Assembly: GCA_021775495.1 (NCBI GenBank)
Contig: JAJFHT010000060.1
Coordinates: 1-51,976 of the forward strand
DNA length: 51,976 nucleotides
DNA from: Hyphomicrobiales bacterium
Lineage (GTDB): Bacteria > Pseudomonadota > Alphaproteobacteria > Rhizobiales > Rhizobiaceae
Direction of reading: 5' to 3'
The position numbers were made by a program, and so were the translations under genes. The notes under the pieces were generated by a model that did not search any database, was not told where the DNA came from, and was given only the letters and a program-made list of their open reading frames with translations. This document shows positions 8,268-16,863 of the stretch, one piece after another. Within the stretch, counting starts at the first letter, position 1; every line of letters starts with the position of its first letter.

Positions 8268-10250
8268 ATGGAAGATGCGCGGACACAAAAATCGGAAGCT
8301 CCCCCTCGCTTCGCCTGGGTAAACCGAAACAATGCCGCAATCCTGTTCGCGGTGCTGCTTTCGTTTGGCATTATCATAAAAATCTACGTCAGCATCCACA
8401 CGGTGGAACAGAAACTGCCACAATACGGTTTTCTGTCGATCCGTGAATTGCATGCGCAACTGGGTGATCTGCGGCGATTGAAGGACATGGTTCTTCTCAG
8501 CAAGACCGCGCCCGCCAGCATCGAGGGCCGGTCGATGCTGTCCGAAGCAGCGGATCTGGCCCATATCCGTTTTACGCGGGTCGACCGCAGCAGAATAACA
8601 GCAGAACTTCCAGGTTATTCTCAACTGCATCAGGAGATCGTTGGACTGATCGGCCAGATCGACGCACTTCTCGGCGAAAATCTGCCCTTCGACAGGCAGA
8701 AACTCGAAGCGGTTGAGAGTGAGATTAAAATAACTGAAGCAGCGCTAAACGAGCTCTATTTCCGATCCGGCGAGACAAACAATGCCGGATTGTTCGAGGC
8801 GCAGCAGAGTCTGGCACGTCTCAATATCGAAATACTTGCAATCCTGGTGATCCTGTCGTCGCTGCTCATCGGTGTTGCCGTGCTGTTCGTCCAACGGCAA
8901 CGCGTGACAAGGCAACTGCGCCATCTGGCATGGCACGACACGGTCACCGGCCTGAAAAATCGCGCCTGGCTGATGGACAACGGGCAGAAGATGGTCGCCC
9001 GTGCCAGAGCGGAACAGGAACTGTTGGGGCTTTTCATCGTCGATCTCGATCACTTCAAGAAAGTGAATGACACGTTCGGACACTATGTCGGCGATGCGCT
9101 CTTGTGCGAGGTCGCAACCGTCATGACCGCGCATGTCAATGATGCGACCGCCGCTGCCATCCGCCTTGGCGGCGATGAATTCGCTTTTCTCAAACAGGCG
9201 GCCACGCAAGCTGAACTGGCGCAATTCAGCGGCACCTTGTGCCAAAGCATTTCTGGTTTCCGAACTGTCGAAGGGCATCAGATCAGGCTCGGTGCCAGTG
9301 TCGGCTGTTCCATCTGTCCGGATCACAGCTGGAAGATCAGCGAGTTGCTGAAGCATGCCGATATGGCACTCTATTCCGCAAAAGCCGGCGGCCGTCAGGC
9401 AGCTTCTGTCTATTCGCCGCAAATGAAGGTCCATCGCGATACACAGTTGCAGACCGAAGAGGATTTGAGACAGGCCATTTGCAATGATGACTTTTTTCTC
9501 GTCTGGCAACCGCAACTTGCCGTTGCAACCGGCCAACTGACTGGCGCGGAAGCGCTGCTGCGGTGGAACAATCAGCGCACGGGCGAACTGGTTCAACCGA
9601 TGGAATTCATCCCCATAGCCGAAACTTCGGAACTGATTCTGGAAATCGACAAACTCGTTCTTCGCAAAGCCTGCGATCAGGCTTCGCAATGGATGGCGCA
9701 TCTCCCCGACAGCTTTACCATCAGCGTGAACATTTCAGGCAGGCATCTGCAGGACCGCAACCTTCCGGATTTTGTCGAGGATCTGCTTGAGACAACCGGG
9801 GTGCCGGCCGGGCTGCTGGAACTGGAACTGACCGAAGGCATATTCATTGAGGACAGAGAATCAGCACATGAGGTTCTGTCCAGAATTCGCCGCCTCGGCG
9901 TACGTATCGCGCTCGATGATTTCGGCACCGGTTATTCGAGCCTTGGCAGCATTGCCGATCTTGAAATCGACCGGGTCAAAATCGACCAGACCTTCATCGC
10001 CAACGTCTGCGATTCATCACGAAAACGCGGGGTGGTCCACTCAATTCTGGCAATGTGCGACGCACTTGGCATGGAGACCGTTGCCGAAGGAATCGAGACC
10101 GCAAGTCAGTTCGACTTTCTAATTGAAAACGGCTGCACCTACGCACAAGGGTTCTTTCTGGCCGAACCGCTCTCCGAAGCGGTGTTTTCCCGCTATTTCA
10201 GCGCCCAGCGAACCAGCTCGGGCACAATCGGCAAAGAGCAAACAGGCTGA
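8268..10250 (+). CDS. dcpA: DcpA-like membrane GGDEF-EAL protein (dual c-di-GMP cyclase/phosphodiesterase)
   Basis: 660 residues. TM1 lies at about 23-42, a periplasmic, mostly helical domain at ~45-185 and TM2 at ~187-208, followed by GGDEF (218-385) and EAL (395-645). The cyclase signature GGDEF (301-305) is intact, with the preceding DLDHFKKVND metal motif. The phosphodiesterase site is also intact: EAL (428-430), NISG, ELTEG, DDFGTGYSS, KIDQ and AEGIE. Both activities are therefore possible. The periplasmic domain is the expected docking site for the PruR-like protein encoded just upstream (6-bp gap, probable operon). In A. tumefaciens the homologous pair controls attachment and polysaccharide production; here that is inference. 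The 3' end faces phoB tail to tail. Confidence 0.88.
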   Translation: MEDARTQKSEAPPRFAWVNRNNAAILFAVLLSFGIIIKIYVSIHTVEQKLPQYGFLSIRELHAQLGDLRRLKDMVLLSKTAPASIEGRSMLSEAADLAHIRFTRVDRSRITAELPGYSQLHQEIVGLIGQIDALLGENLPFDRQKLEAVESEIKITEAALNELYFRSGETNNAGLFEAQQSLARLNIEILAILVILSSLLIGVAVLFVQRQRVTRQLRHLAWHDTVTGLKNRAWLMDNGQKMVARARAEQELLGLFIVDLDHFKKVNDTFGHYVGDALLCEVATVMTAHVNDATAAAIRLGGDEFAFLKQAATQAELAQFSGTLCQSISGFRTVEGHQIRLGASVGCSICPDHSWKISELLKHADMALYSAKAGGRQAASVYSPQMKVHRDTQLQTEEDLRQAICNDDFFLVWQPQLAVATGQLTGAEALLRWNNQRTGELVQPMEFIPIAETSELILEIDKLVLRKACDQASQWMAHLPDSFTISVNISGRHLQDRNLPDFVEDLLETTGVPAGLLELELTEGIFIEDRESAHEVLSRIRRLGVRIALDDFGTGYSSLGSIADLEIDRVKIDQTFIANVCDSSRKRGVVHSILAMCDALGMETVAEGIETASQFDFLIENGCTYAQGFFLAEPLSEAVFSRYFSAQRTSSGTIGKEQTG

Positions 10251-10283
10251 CGATAACCGCTGATCAACGGTTGATTCAAATGG

Positions 10284-10973
10284 TCAACTTTCCTGCATCG
10301 AATATCCGGCGCCGCGGATCGTCCGGATGACGTCAGCCCGGCGGCCGATATTGATCGCCTTTCGCAACCGGCCGACATGAACGTCAACAGTGCGTTCGTC
10401 GATGTAAATCGTCTCGCCCCAGACATTGTCGAGCAACTGGCTGCGCGAAAACACCCGCCCAGGATTCTGCATCAGGAACTCAAGCAGCCGAAACTCCGTC
10501 GGCCCGAGATGGATTTCTTCCTTGCGCCGATAGACCCGGTGCGTTTCCCGGTCCAGAACGATATCGCCGACTGACAGCACGCTGGACAGGATTTCCGGTT
10601 TGGCGCGCCGCAGCAGCGCTCGAACCCGCGCAATCAGCTCCGGTGTCGAGAACGGTTTGACCAGATAATCGTCTGCACCGGTGGAAAGCCCGCGCACCCG
10701 GTCGCTTTCCTCTCCCCTTGCCGTCAGCATGATGATCGGCAGCCTCTCGGTTTCAGGCCGCGCCCGCAACCGCCGGCACAGTTCAATGCCCGAAATCGCC
10801 GGGACCATCCAGTCAAGCACAAGCAGGTCAGGGACACTCTCCTGCAGACGGATTTCAGCTTCATCGCCACGCGTCACAACCTCAACCTGATAACCTTCAG
10901 CCTCCAGGTTGTAACGCAACAGGACGCAGAGCGGCTCTTCGTCCTCTACCACCAAAACCTTCGGTGCGATCAT
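10284..10973 (-). CDS. phoB: Phosphate-regulon response regulator PhoB
   Basis: 229-residue OmpR/PhoB-type regulator. The receiver domain has the acidic pocket (E10, D11), phosphoacceptor Asp54 (LVLDWMVP) and conserved KPF lysine. The C-terminal winged helix includes GPTEFRLLEFLMQNPGRVFSRSQLLDNVWG and DVHVGRLRKAI, which match PhoB closely. Phosphorylated PhoB binds Pho boxes, such as the one upstream of pstS in this window. The gene is last in the pst operon, 3 bp after phoU. The histidine kinase gene phoR is not in the window, whereas in many relatives it sits beside these genes. Confidence 0.95.
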   Translation of the reverse strand: MIAPKVLVVEDEEPLCVLLRYNLEAEGYQVEVVTRGDEAEIRLQESVPDLLVLDWMVPAISGIELCRRLRARPETERLPIIMLTARGEESDRVRGLSTGADDYLVKPFSTPELIARVRALLRRAKPEILSSVLSVGDIVLDRETHRVYRRKEEIHLGPTEFRLLEFLMQNPGRVFSRSQLLDNVWGETIYIDERTVDVHVGRLRKAINIGRRADVIRTIRGAGYSMQES

Positions 10974-10976
10974 CTG

Positions 10977-11690
10977 CTAAACCACCTCTCCGAGGCCGAG
11001 TGTTTCATCCGACTTCGGGCGGTGCAACGGCAATTGCACACCGGTGACGATATAATAGGCATTCTCGGCAATATTGGTGACATGATCACCGATCCGTTCG
11101 AGGTTTTTCGCGCAAAACAACAGATGCGTGCAGGCGGTGATGTTACGCGGGTCTTCCATCATATAGGTCAGCAGTTCACGGAACACAGCCGTGTACTGGA
11201 TATCGATTTTCTCATCCGCCGCGCGCAGGGCATCGAGTTTTTCGGCCTCCCCGCCGACATAGAGACTTGCCACCTGTTCCACCTGCCGGTGGACCATCGT
11301 GGCCATTTCCTCGATCCCATGCGCAAGATTGTAATTGTGAGGCATGCCGGCATCACCGACTGCGCTGACACGTTTGGCAATATTCTTGGCCAGATCGCCA
11401 ATTCGCTCCAGATCTGCGGCCATGCGGATGGCGCCGACAATCAAGCGCAAATCCTGGGCCATCGGCTGCCGTTTGGCAATCAGTGTAATGGCCCGCTCGT
11501 CCAATTCGCGCTGATGCGAATCCATCAGCGCATCGTCGGAAATGGTGTGTTGTGCCAGTGCCGTATCGGAATTGACAAGCGCGCGCGCAGAGGCGGCAAC
11601 CATCGCACCGGCAAGCTCTCCCATCTCGGTGAGGAGACGCTCGAGATGCCCAAGTTCTTCATCAAAGGAACTGACTGTGTGTTCGCCCAT
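10977..11690 (-). CDS. phoU: Phosphate transport regulator PhoU
   Basis: 237-residue all-helical protein with two PhoU repeats. Metal-site clusters of the family are recognisable: DLERIGDLAKNIAKR in the first repeat and NLERIGDHVTNIAENA in the second. PhoU couples the PstSCAB transporter to PhoR so that the Pho regulon is shut off when phosphate is plentiful. It lies between pstB (31 bp upstream) and phoB (3 bp downstream) in one operon. The ATG at 11690 gives MGEHTVSSFDEEL, a typical PhoU start. Confidence 0.95.
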   Translation of the reverse strand: MGEHTVSSFDEELGHLERLLTEMGELAGAMVAASARALVNSDTALAQHTISDDALMDSHQRELDERAITLIAKRQPMAQDLRLIVGAIRMAADLERIGDLAKNIAKRVSAVGDAGMPHNYNLAHGIEEMATMVHRQVEQVASLYVGGEAEKLDALRAADEKIDIQYTAVFRELLTYMMEDPRNITACTHLLFCAKNLERIGDHVTNIAENAYYIVTGVQLPLHRPKSDETLGLGEVV

Positions 11691-11721
11691 CGGCGTTTAT
11701 CCTCAACTGTTTGTTCCAGCG

Positions 11722-12540
11722 TCAGCCGAAGCGGCCGGTGATGTAATCCTGGGTCCGCTTGTCATCCGGATTGGTGAACATGGTCTCTGTGTCATTGACC
11801 TCGACCAGATAACCAAGGTGGAACATCGCGGTGCGCTGTGAGACGCGCGCGGCCTGCTGCATCGAGTGCGTGACGATGACAATCGTGTAGTTCAGCCGCA
11901 ATTCGTCGATCAGTTCCTCCACCTTTGCAGTGGCAATCGGATCCAGCGCCGAGCACGGCTCATCCATGAGGATGACTTCAGGGCTGACGGCGATGGCGCG
12001 GGCGATACACAGCCTTTGCTGCTGGCCGCCGGACAGACCGGTTCCGGGTTCCATCAGCCGGTCCTTGACCTCTTCAAACAAGCCGGCTTTGCGAAGGCTT
12101 GTCTCCACGACGTCATCAAGTTCCGACTTGCTCTTGCTCAGACCATGGATGCGCGGGCCATAGGCAACGTTTTCGTAGATCGACTTCGGAAACGGATTGG
12201 GTTTTTGAAAAACCATTCCGACGCGGGCGCGCAATTCAACCACATCGATCGACGGGTCGTAAATGTCCTGACCGTCGAGACGGATATCGCCGGTGACACG
12301 GCAGATATCGATAGTATCGTTCATCCGGTTCAGACAACGTAAGAAGGTCGACTTGCCACAACCGGAAGGGCCGATCAGCGCCGTTACCATCTTTTCCGGG
12401 ATGTCGAGACTGACACCAAAGAGGGCCTGTTTCGCGCCATAATGAACATCGACTTTTTCGCCGCGCATCTTGATAACTTGCGATTCCGGCTCCGACTGCT
12501 TCAGGGTGTATTCCACGGCCTGTTCACTCATGATGTTCAT
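11722..12540 (-). CDS. pstB: Phosphate ABC transporter ATP-binding protein PstB
   Basis: 272-residue ATPase with Walker [10 protein letters not shown], the Q-loop region [21 protein letters not shown] typical of PstB, ABC signature [14 protein letters not shown], Walker [14 protein letters not shown] and the H-loop [11 protein letters not shown]. It drives phosphate uptake through PstC-PstA. The N-terminus (about 20 residues before [12 protein letters not shown]) is short and variable. ATG codons at 12540 and 12531 are both possible; the first has a GGAGTAATGGGG-type site upstream. Gene order pstS-C-A-B-phoU-phoB is the classical operon. Confidence 0.95.
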   Translation of the reverse strand: MNIMSEQAVEYTLKQSEPESQVIKMRGEKVDVHYGAKQALFGVSLDIPEKMVTALIGPSGCGKSTFLRCLNRMNDTIDICRVTGDIRLDGQDIYDPSIDVVELRARVGMVFQKPNPFPKSIYENVAYGPRIHGLSKSKSELDDVVETSLRKAGLFEEVKDRLMEPGTGLSGGQQQRLCIARAIAVSPEVILMDEPCSALDPIATAKVEELIDELRLNYTIVIVTHSMQQAARVSQRTAMFHLGYLVEVNDTETMFTNPDDKRTQDYITGRFG

Positions 12541-12554
12541 GCCCCATTACTCCA

Positions 12555-14150
12555 TTACCAACGGCGTTCGAAACGCTTGCGCAGGAAAACCGCCAGTGCA
12601 TTCATCATCACCAGGAATCCCAGCAGGATGAGGATCGCAGCGGCCGTTTTCTGTTGAAATCCCGGTTCCGGAAAGTCCGCCCACATAAAGACCTGGACCG
12701 GCAGGACCGTTGCCGCGTCGGTGAATCCACCCGGAATATCGACAATAAATGCCACCATGCCGATCATCAGCAACGGCGCCGTTTCGCCGAGCGCCTGTGC
12801 CATGCCGATAATGGTCCCGGTTAGGATTCCCGGCATTGCCAGAGGCAGCACGTGGTGGAACACCGTTTGAACCTTCGATGCTCCGATCCCCAGGGCCGCC
12901 TCGCGAATTGACGGCGGAACCGCCCGGATTGCCGCCCGGGAAGCGATGATGATTGTCGGCAGCGTCATCAGTGCCAGGACCATGCCACCGACCAGCGGTG
13001 CCGAGCGTGGCAGGGCGAACCAGTTGAGAAAAACCGCCAGGCCGAGCAAACCGAAAACGATCGACGGCACCGCTGCAAGATTGTTGATGTTTACTTCGAT
13101 CAATCTGGTCCAGCGGTTCTTCGGCGCAAACTCTTCCAGGTAGATCGCTGCCGAAACGCCAACCGGAAATGACAGAACCAATGTGACCAGCATGGTCAGC
13201 GTCGATCCGACCACCGCCCCCCAAATTCCGGCAAGCTCCGGTTCACGGCTGGCTCCGCCGGAAAAGAAGATCGTATTCCAGTGGTTCTGAATCAGTCCAT
13301 CGTCTTTCAGGCGATCGATCCAGACGATCTCGCGGTCGCTGATCTTCCGCTCGGCTTCCGGCGCCTCTATGACACGGACCTGCATACCGCCTGACGCAAC
13401 GGCTGATTGCAGTGGCCGATAGATATCAACGCTGGCGACCTCTGCCGATATCTCCTGCAGCTTGGCGACTCCGCCATTGATCTCCAGCAGGTAGGAAGGT
13501 TCACCCGATGTCAGGCGGATCGACCCGTCTTCGGATGTCTGCCCGTGGCCCGATGACCGCACCAACTGGTAAAGTGCCGGACCGTCAAGCGTCAGACTAG
13601 CGGAACCATTTGTTGCCGACGGGGTCGCGGTGCTGTCCAACTGGGCATATTGACTGCGCTCGGCCAATAATCCCTTCAGATAGAGGTCGACGAAATCATC
13701 GACCGGAACACTGTACTCGAGCGTGCCGCCCAATATCGACGCATCAGACGCAACGGCGCGCCTCAAAAGATTTCCCGAACCGGTCGACACAAGACCCCGC
13801 ACCGCCCGCCGCTCCTGGCGTGACGTCACATGAGGAAACATTGCCAGCAGCGCGGTGCGCACGATCTTGTCATAATCGGCACGTTTCGCATCGGCCGGAT
13901 CGATGTTCCCAGGCGAAAGATCGACCGACAACTGCAGAAAGTTTGCCCGGAAAGCCGGAATTGCCTGGCCGACGATCGTTGACAGCAAGCCAACCAGGAA
14001 CAGCGCAGCAACGGCGACCGCCGCCGCGCCCATTATCTTGAAACGGAACTCGGCCGCATAACGCCGGCGCAGCCGTGTTCTTGCATCCCCATCAGTATGG
14101 CGGTCGGTGATCTGATCGGCGGATTCAAACGAAGGATTCGCGTCAGTCAT
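12555..14150 (-). CDS. pstA: Phosphate ABC transporter permease PstA (long form)
   Basis: 531 residues, clearly longer than E. coli PstA (about 300). TM1 at ~38-62 is followed by a periplasmic segment of roughly 240 residues (about 65-300). The usual permease core comes next, with the cytoplasmic EAA-like loop GIGASKVQTVFHHVLPLAMPGI and further TM helices. The extra periplasmic domain is typical of alphaproteobacterial PstA; its function is not known to me. I chose the ATG at 14150 because it overlaps the pstC stop codon by 8 bp (ATGACTGA), a translational-coupling arrangement. The longer frame to 14192 would run inside pstC. Confidence 0.92.
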   Translation of the reverse strand: MTDANPSFESADQITDRHTDGDARTRLRRRYAAEFRFKIMGAAAVAVAALFLVGLLSTIVGQAIPAFRANFLQLSVDLSPGNIDPADAKRADYDKIVRTALLAMFPHVTSRQERRAVRGLVSTGSGNLLRRAVASDASILGGTLEYSVPVDDFVDLYLKGLLAERSQYAQLDSTATPSATNGSASLTLDGPALYQLVRSSGHGQTSEDGSIRLTSGEPSYLLEINGGVAKLQEISAEVASVDIYRPLQSAVASGGMQVRVIEAPEAERKISDREIVWIDRLKDDGLIQNHWNTIFFSGGASREPELAGIWGAVVGSTLTMLVTLVLSFPVGVSAAIYLEEFAPKNRWTRLIEVNINNLAAVPSIVFGLLGLAVFLNWFALPRSAPLVGGMVLALMTLPTIIIASRAAIRAVPPSIREAALGIGASKVQTVFHHVLPLAMPGILTGTIIGMAQALGETAPLLMIGMVAFIVDIPGGFTDAATVLPVQVFMWADFPEPGFQQKTAAAILILLGFLVMMNALAVFLRKRFERRW

Positions 14151-15528
14151 ATTGTTCCCGGTATTTCTGAACGACGCGCAGGGCGGCGACATTCATGGCA
14201 AGGGTGACACAGAACAGCACCAGGCCAAGGGCAAAGGCGGCCAGAGTCTTGGCGCTGTCAAATTCCTGATCCCCGACAAGAAGTGTGACGATTTGCACCG
14301 TCACGGTGGTCACGGCTTCCAGCGGATTGATGGTCAGATTTGCCGCAAGACCGGCCGCCATGACGACAATCATGGTTTCGCCGATGGCCCGGCTGATCGC
14401 CAGCATCAGGGCGGAGACTATGCCCGGGAGTGCTGCCGGCAGGATCACCCTGCGAATGGTTTCGGATTTGGTGGCGCCAAGAGCATAGGATCCGTCTCGC
14501 AAGGACTGCGGCACTGAATTGATCACGTCATCCGACAGCGACGACACAAAGGGGATGATCATGATGCCCATGACAATGCCCGCGGCCAGCGCCGACTCGG
14601 ACGCGACATCAAGACCGAACCCGTCACCAAGTCTGCGGAAAAAAGGCGCAACCGTCAGAGCCGCAAAGAATCCGTACACCACGGTCGGCACACCGGCGAG
14701 AATCTCCAGCATCGGCTTGGCGACTGCGCGCACGCGGGACGATGCATAGTCGGAAAGATAAATGGCCGACATCAGACCGATCGGCGCGGCCACCAGCATT
14801 GCAAGAACCGTTATCAGAAATGTGCCGGCAAACAGCGGCACTGCACCGAATGCCAAGGCGTTGACGCTTGACGCTTCCGCGCCGGCGCCCTCAAAGGCGC
14901 TTTGCGGGCTCCAATGGATGCCGAACAAGAACGAAAAGACCGGGACTTTCTGGAAAAACCGGATGGATTCGAACACCAGGGACAGAACGATACCGAGTGT
15001 CGTCAGGATGGCGATCAGCGAACACAGGATCAAAAACCATTTGACCGCGCGTTCGACGATATGGCGTGCCCGAAAAGGTGCGGTGATCCTGCGATATCCG
15101 AAAACAAAACCAGTAATGGCAATCAGCACCGCTAAAATGGCAACCGCGATGGTACCGGTCGAGTGGACCGCCTGGTAGGCTTTTGCGGCGGCTTCCTTCG
15201 TCGCGTCGGAGAACGCGACGATCCCGCCGAATGCAATTGCGCGCGCGTCGCGCACAAACGCCTCGACCTGTGGAATGCTCAGTTCCGAGAGCTCAGCTGC
15301 AAACTGCGATTTGATCAACGCTGTCTCAATTGACGGTCCAAAACCGCCCCACGCCAGCAGTGCGAGCAAAGCCGGGCCTGCGCTGACAAGCGCCAGGAAC
15401 AGACCATGCTGCCCCGGGCGCGAGTGAAGTTGCGAAACGGCGCCATCAACAATCGACATTGCACGGTGTTGCCCGACAAAGAACGCGGCAATGGCAAGCG
15501 CAATAATGGCAAGGACCAGGTACAGCAT
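14143..15528 (-). CDS. pstC: Phosphate ABC transporter permease PstC (long form)
   Basis: 461 residues with several TM helices before the permease core and an extended N-terminal region compared with E. coli PstC (about 320). The core contains AAPIGLMSAIYLSDYAS, the conserved AGVPTVVYGFFA segment and the EAA-type loop ALGATKSETIRRVILPAALPGIVSA. It forms the phosphate channel with PstA. It begins 79 bp after pstS; a hairpin in that gap may set the high pstS to low pstC ratio. It overlaps pstA by 8 bp. Confidence 0.93.
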   Translation of the reverse strand: MLYLVLAIIALAIAAFFVGQHRAMSIVDGAVSQLHSRPGQHGLFLALVSAGPALLALLAWGGFGPSIETALIKSQFAAELSELSIPQVEAFVRDARAIAFGGIVAFSDATKEAAAKAYQAVHSTGTIAVAILAVLIAITGFVFGYRRITAPFRARHIVERAVKWFLILCSLIAILTTLGIVLSLVFESIRFFQKVPVFSFLFGIHWSPQSAFEGAGAEASSVNALAFGAVPLFAGTFLITVLAMLVAAPIGLMSAIYLSDYASSRVRAVAKPMLEILAGVPTVVYGFFAALTVAPFFRRLGDGFGLDVASESALAAGIVMGIMIIPFVSSLSDDVINSVPQSLRDGSYALGATKSETIRRVILPAALPGIVSALMLAISRAIGETMIVVMAAGLAANLTINPLEAVTTVTVQIVTLLVGDQEFDSAKTLAAFALGLVLFCVTLAMNVAALRVVQKYREQYD

Positions 15529-15573
15529 GGCGATCCGTTTCGCACTCAGATGGTTTTTGAGCTTCAGGCAAAC

Positions 15574-15596
15574 GGCCCGGTTGAAACAGCCGGGTC
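15574..15596 (-). other. Intergenic mRNA hairpin between pstS and pstC
   Basis: Stem of about 9 bp (including two G-U pairs) around the loop GAAAC, with the arm core CCCGG at 15576-15580 and CCGGG at 15590-15594. It lies just after the pstS stop codon and has no T-run, so it is more likely an RNA-stabilising or partially terminating element than a full terminator. Unequal expression of the binding protein and the permeases is common in such operons; that role here is inferred. Confidence 0.45.
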
Positions 15597-15606
15597 GAAG
15601 ACCTTG

Positions 15607-16638
15607 TTACATGCTCACCGGCTTCAATGACCGGGCATCTTTTGCCTGGCTTTCACGCTCGGCGTCCGGCAGCGGGATCAGGCCCTTGTCGGCAAGATAC
15701 CCATCCGGTCCCCAGGCATTGTCGGAGGTGTATTCGATGATGAATTCCTCCATTCCGGGAATCACGCCGACATGCTCTTTCTTGGCGTAGATGAACAGCG
15801 ACCGCGACACACCGTAATCGCCAGCAGCGATTTTCTCGAAAGTCGGGAACTCACCGTCAATCCGCGCGCCCTGCAGCTTGTCTGCATTCTGATCAAGGAA
15901 CGAAAAGCCAAAAATACCGAAGGCGTTCGGATTGGCTTCCAGCTTCTGCACGATCAGATTGTCGTTTTCACCTGCTTCGATAAAAGCACCGTCCTCACGC
16001 ATGGCGTGGGCAACTTTCTTGAAGGCCTTTTTGTCCGCCTTGCGCATCGCGGCAAGGCTTTCGAACTTTTTCGCGCCGCCTTCCATGGCAAGCTCGACAA
16101 ATGCATCACGCGTGCCGGAGGTTGGCGGCGGGCCGAGCACTTCGATCTTGGCGTTCGGAAGCAAGGCATCGATGTCGGACCACATCTTGTTCGGATTGGC
16201 GATCAGTTTTCCGTCCGCGCCGGGAACCTCCTTGGCAAGCGCCAGGAAGATCTGTGCCTTGGTCAATTCAAGCGGTTTACCGGATTTGGAGTTGGCAAGA
16301 ACGATGCCGTCGAACCCGACCTTGATCTGGATCGGTGTCACGCCATTGTCCATGCAGGTTTTCAGTTCTTTCTCCTTGATGGCGCGCGATGCATTTGTGA
16401 AATCAGGCGTACCCTCGCCGACACCTTGGCAAAAAAGCTTCATGCCGCCGCCGGTTCCGGTTGATTCGACAACCGGGGTCTTATCGCCAGTCTGACCAAA
16501 TTTCTCGGCAACTGCCGTGGTAAAGGGAAACACCGTCGAAGAACCGACAATCTTGATTTGGTCTCGCGCTACGGCAAAGCCCGACGATGCCGCAATCGCA
16601 ACCGCCACTACCGTCATTGAGAGAATGGAATTCCTCAT
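15607..16638 (-). CDS. pstS: Periplasmic phosphate-binding protein PstS
   Basis: 343 residues with a clear Sec signal peptide (hydrophobic 5-20, cleavage near FAVA-RDQ). The mature protein opens with IKIVGSSTVFPFTTAVAEKF, where GSST is the first phosphate-contact loop. The second contact loop TSGTRDAF is also present. It delivers phosphate to PstC-PstA. It is the first gene of the operon, with a Pho box about 70 bp upstream, so it is expected to be strongly induced on phosphate starvation. Confidence 0.95.
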   Translation of the reverse strand: MRNSILSMTVVAVAIAASSGFAVARDQIKIVGSSTVFPFTTAVAEKFGQTGDKTPVVESTGTGGGMKLFCQGVGEGTPDFTNASRAIKEKELKTCMDNGVTPIQIKVGFDGIVLANSKSGKPLELTKAQIFLALAKEVPGADGKLIANPNKMWSDIDALLPNAKIEVLGPPPTSGTRDAFVELAMEGGAKKFESLAAMRKADKKAFKKVAHAMREDGAFIEAGENDNLIVQKLEANPNAFGIFGFSFLDQNADKLQGARIDGEFPTFEKIAAGDYGVSRSLFIYAKKEHVGVIPGMEEFIIEYTSDNAWGPDGYLADKGLIPLPDAERESQAKDARSLKPVSM

Positions 16639-16708
16639 CTAACCTGCTCCTGTCTGGAAAATTCAATCCGACGCCTTCCAGCGTCCAACAGGGCATTAAC
16701 GACCTATT

Positions 16709-16726
16709 GTAACAGTTGCATGACAG
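16709..16726 (-). promoter_or_regulatory. Pho box upstream of pstS
   Basis: On the minus strand the sequence reads CTGTCAT, GCAA, CTGTTAC: two 7-bp PhoB half-sites in the required 11-bp repeat. A weaker flanking repeat (GCGTCAA) sits 11 bp upstream. The element is 71 bp before the pstS start codon, a normal position for PhoB-dependent activation replacing the -35 element. Confidence 0.85.
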
Positions 16727-16863
16727 TTTTTTGACGCCTCGGGGACACCATGTGGATTGGGGTCAGGGCTCTTGTGTCAGGCAATGCCCCGACCACCGGA
16801 AGCGGCTTTTTTGCCGCAAGGGTTTCGCGTTGATAAGGATCGCTTCAATCCATACATTATGCG

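Noticed and set aside
10255-10275. Short inverted repeats (AACCG/CGGTT and ATCAAC-G-GTTGAT) between dcpA-like and phoB genes
   Set aside because: Short stems without a T-run. They could be a weak shared terminator but are not strong enough to list.
16802-16817. GCGGC-TTTTTT-GCCGC hairpin upstream of the Fnr gene
   Set aside because: 5-bp stem with no nearby upstream gene to terminate; likely chance.
16830-16843. FNR-like site TTGAT-AAGG-ATCGC before the Fnr gene
   Set aside because: Only eight of ten consensus positions match, so it is mentioned under the gene but not listed as a site.
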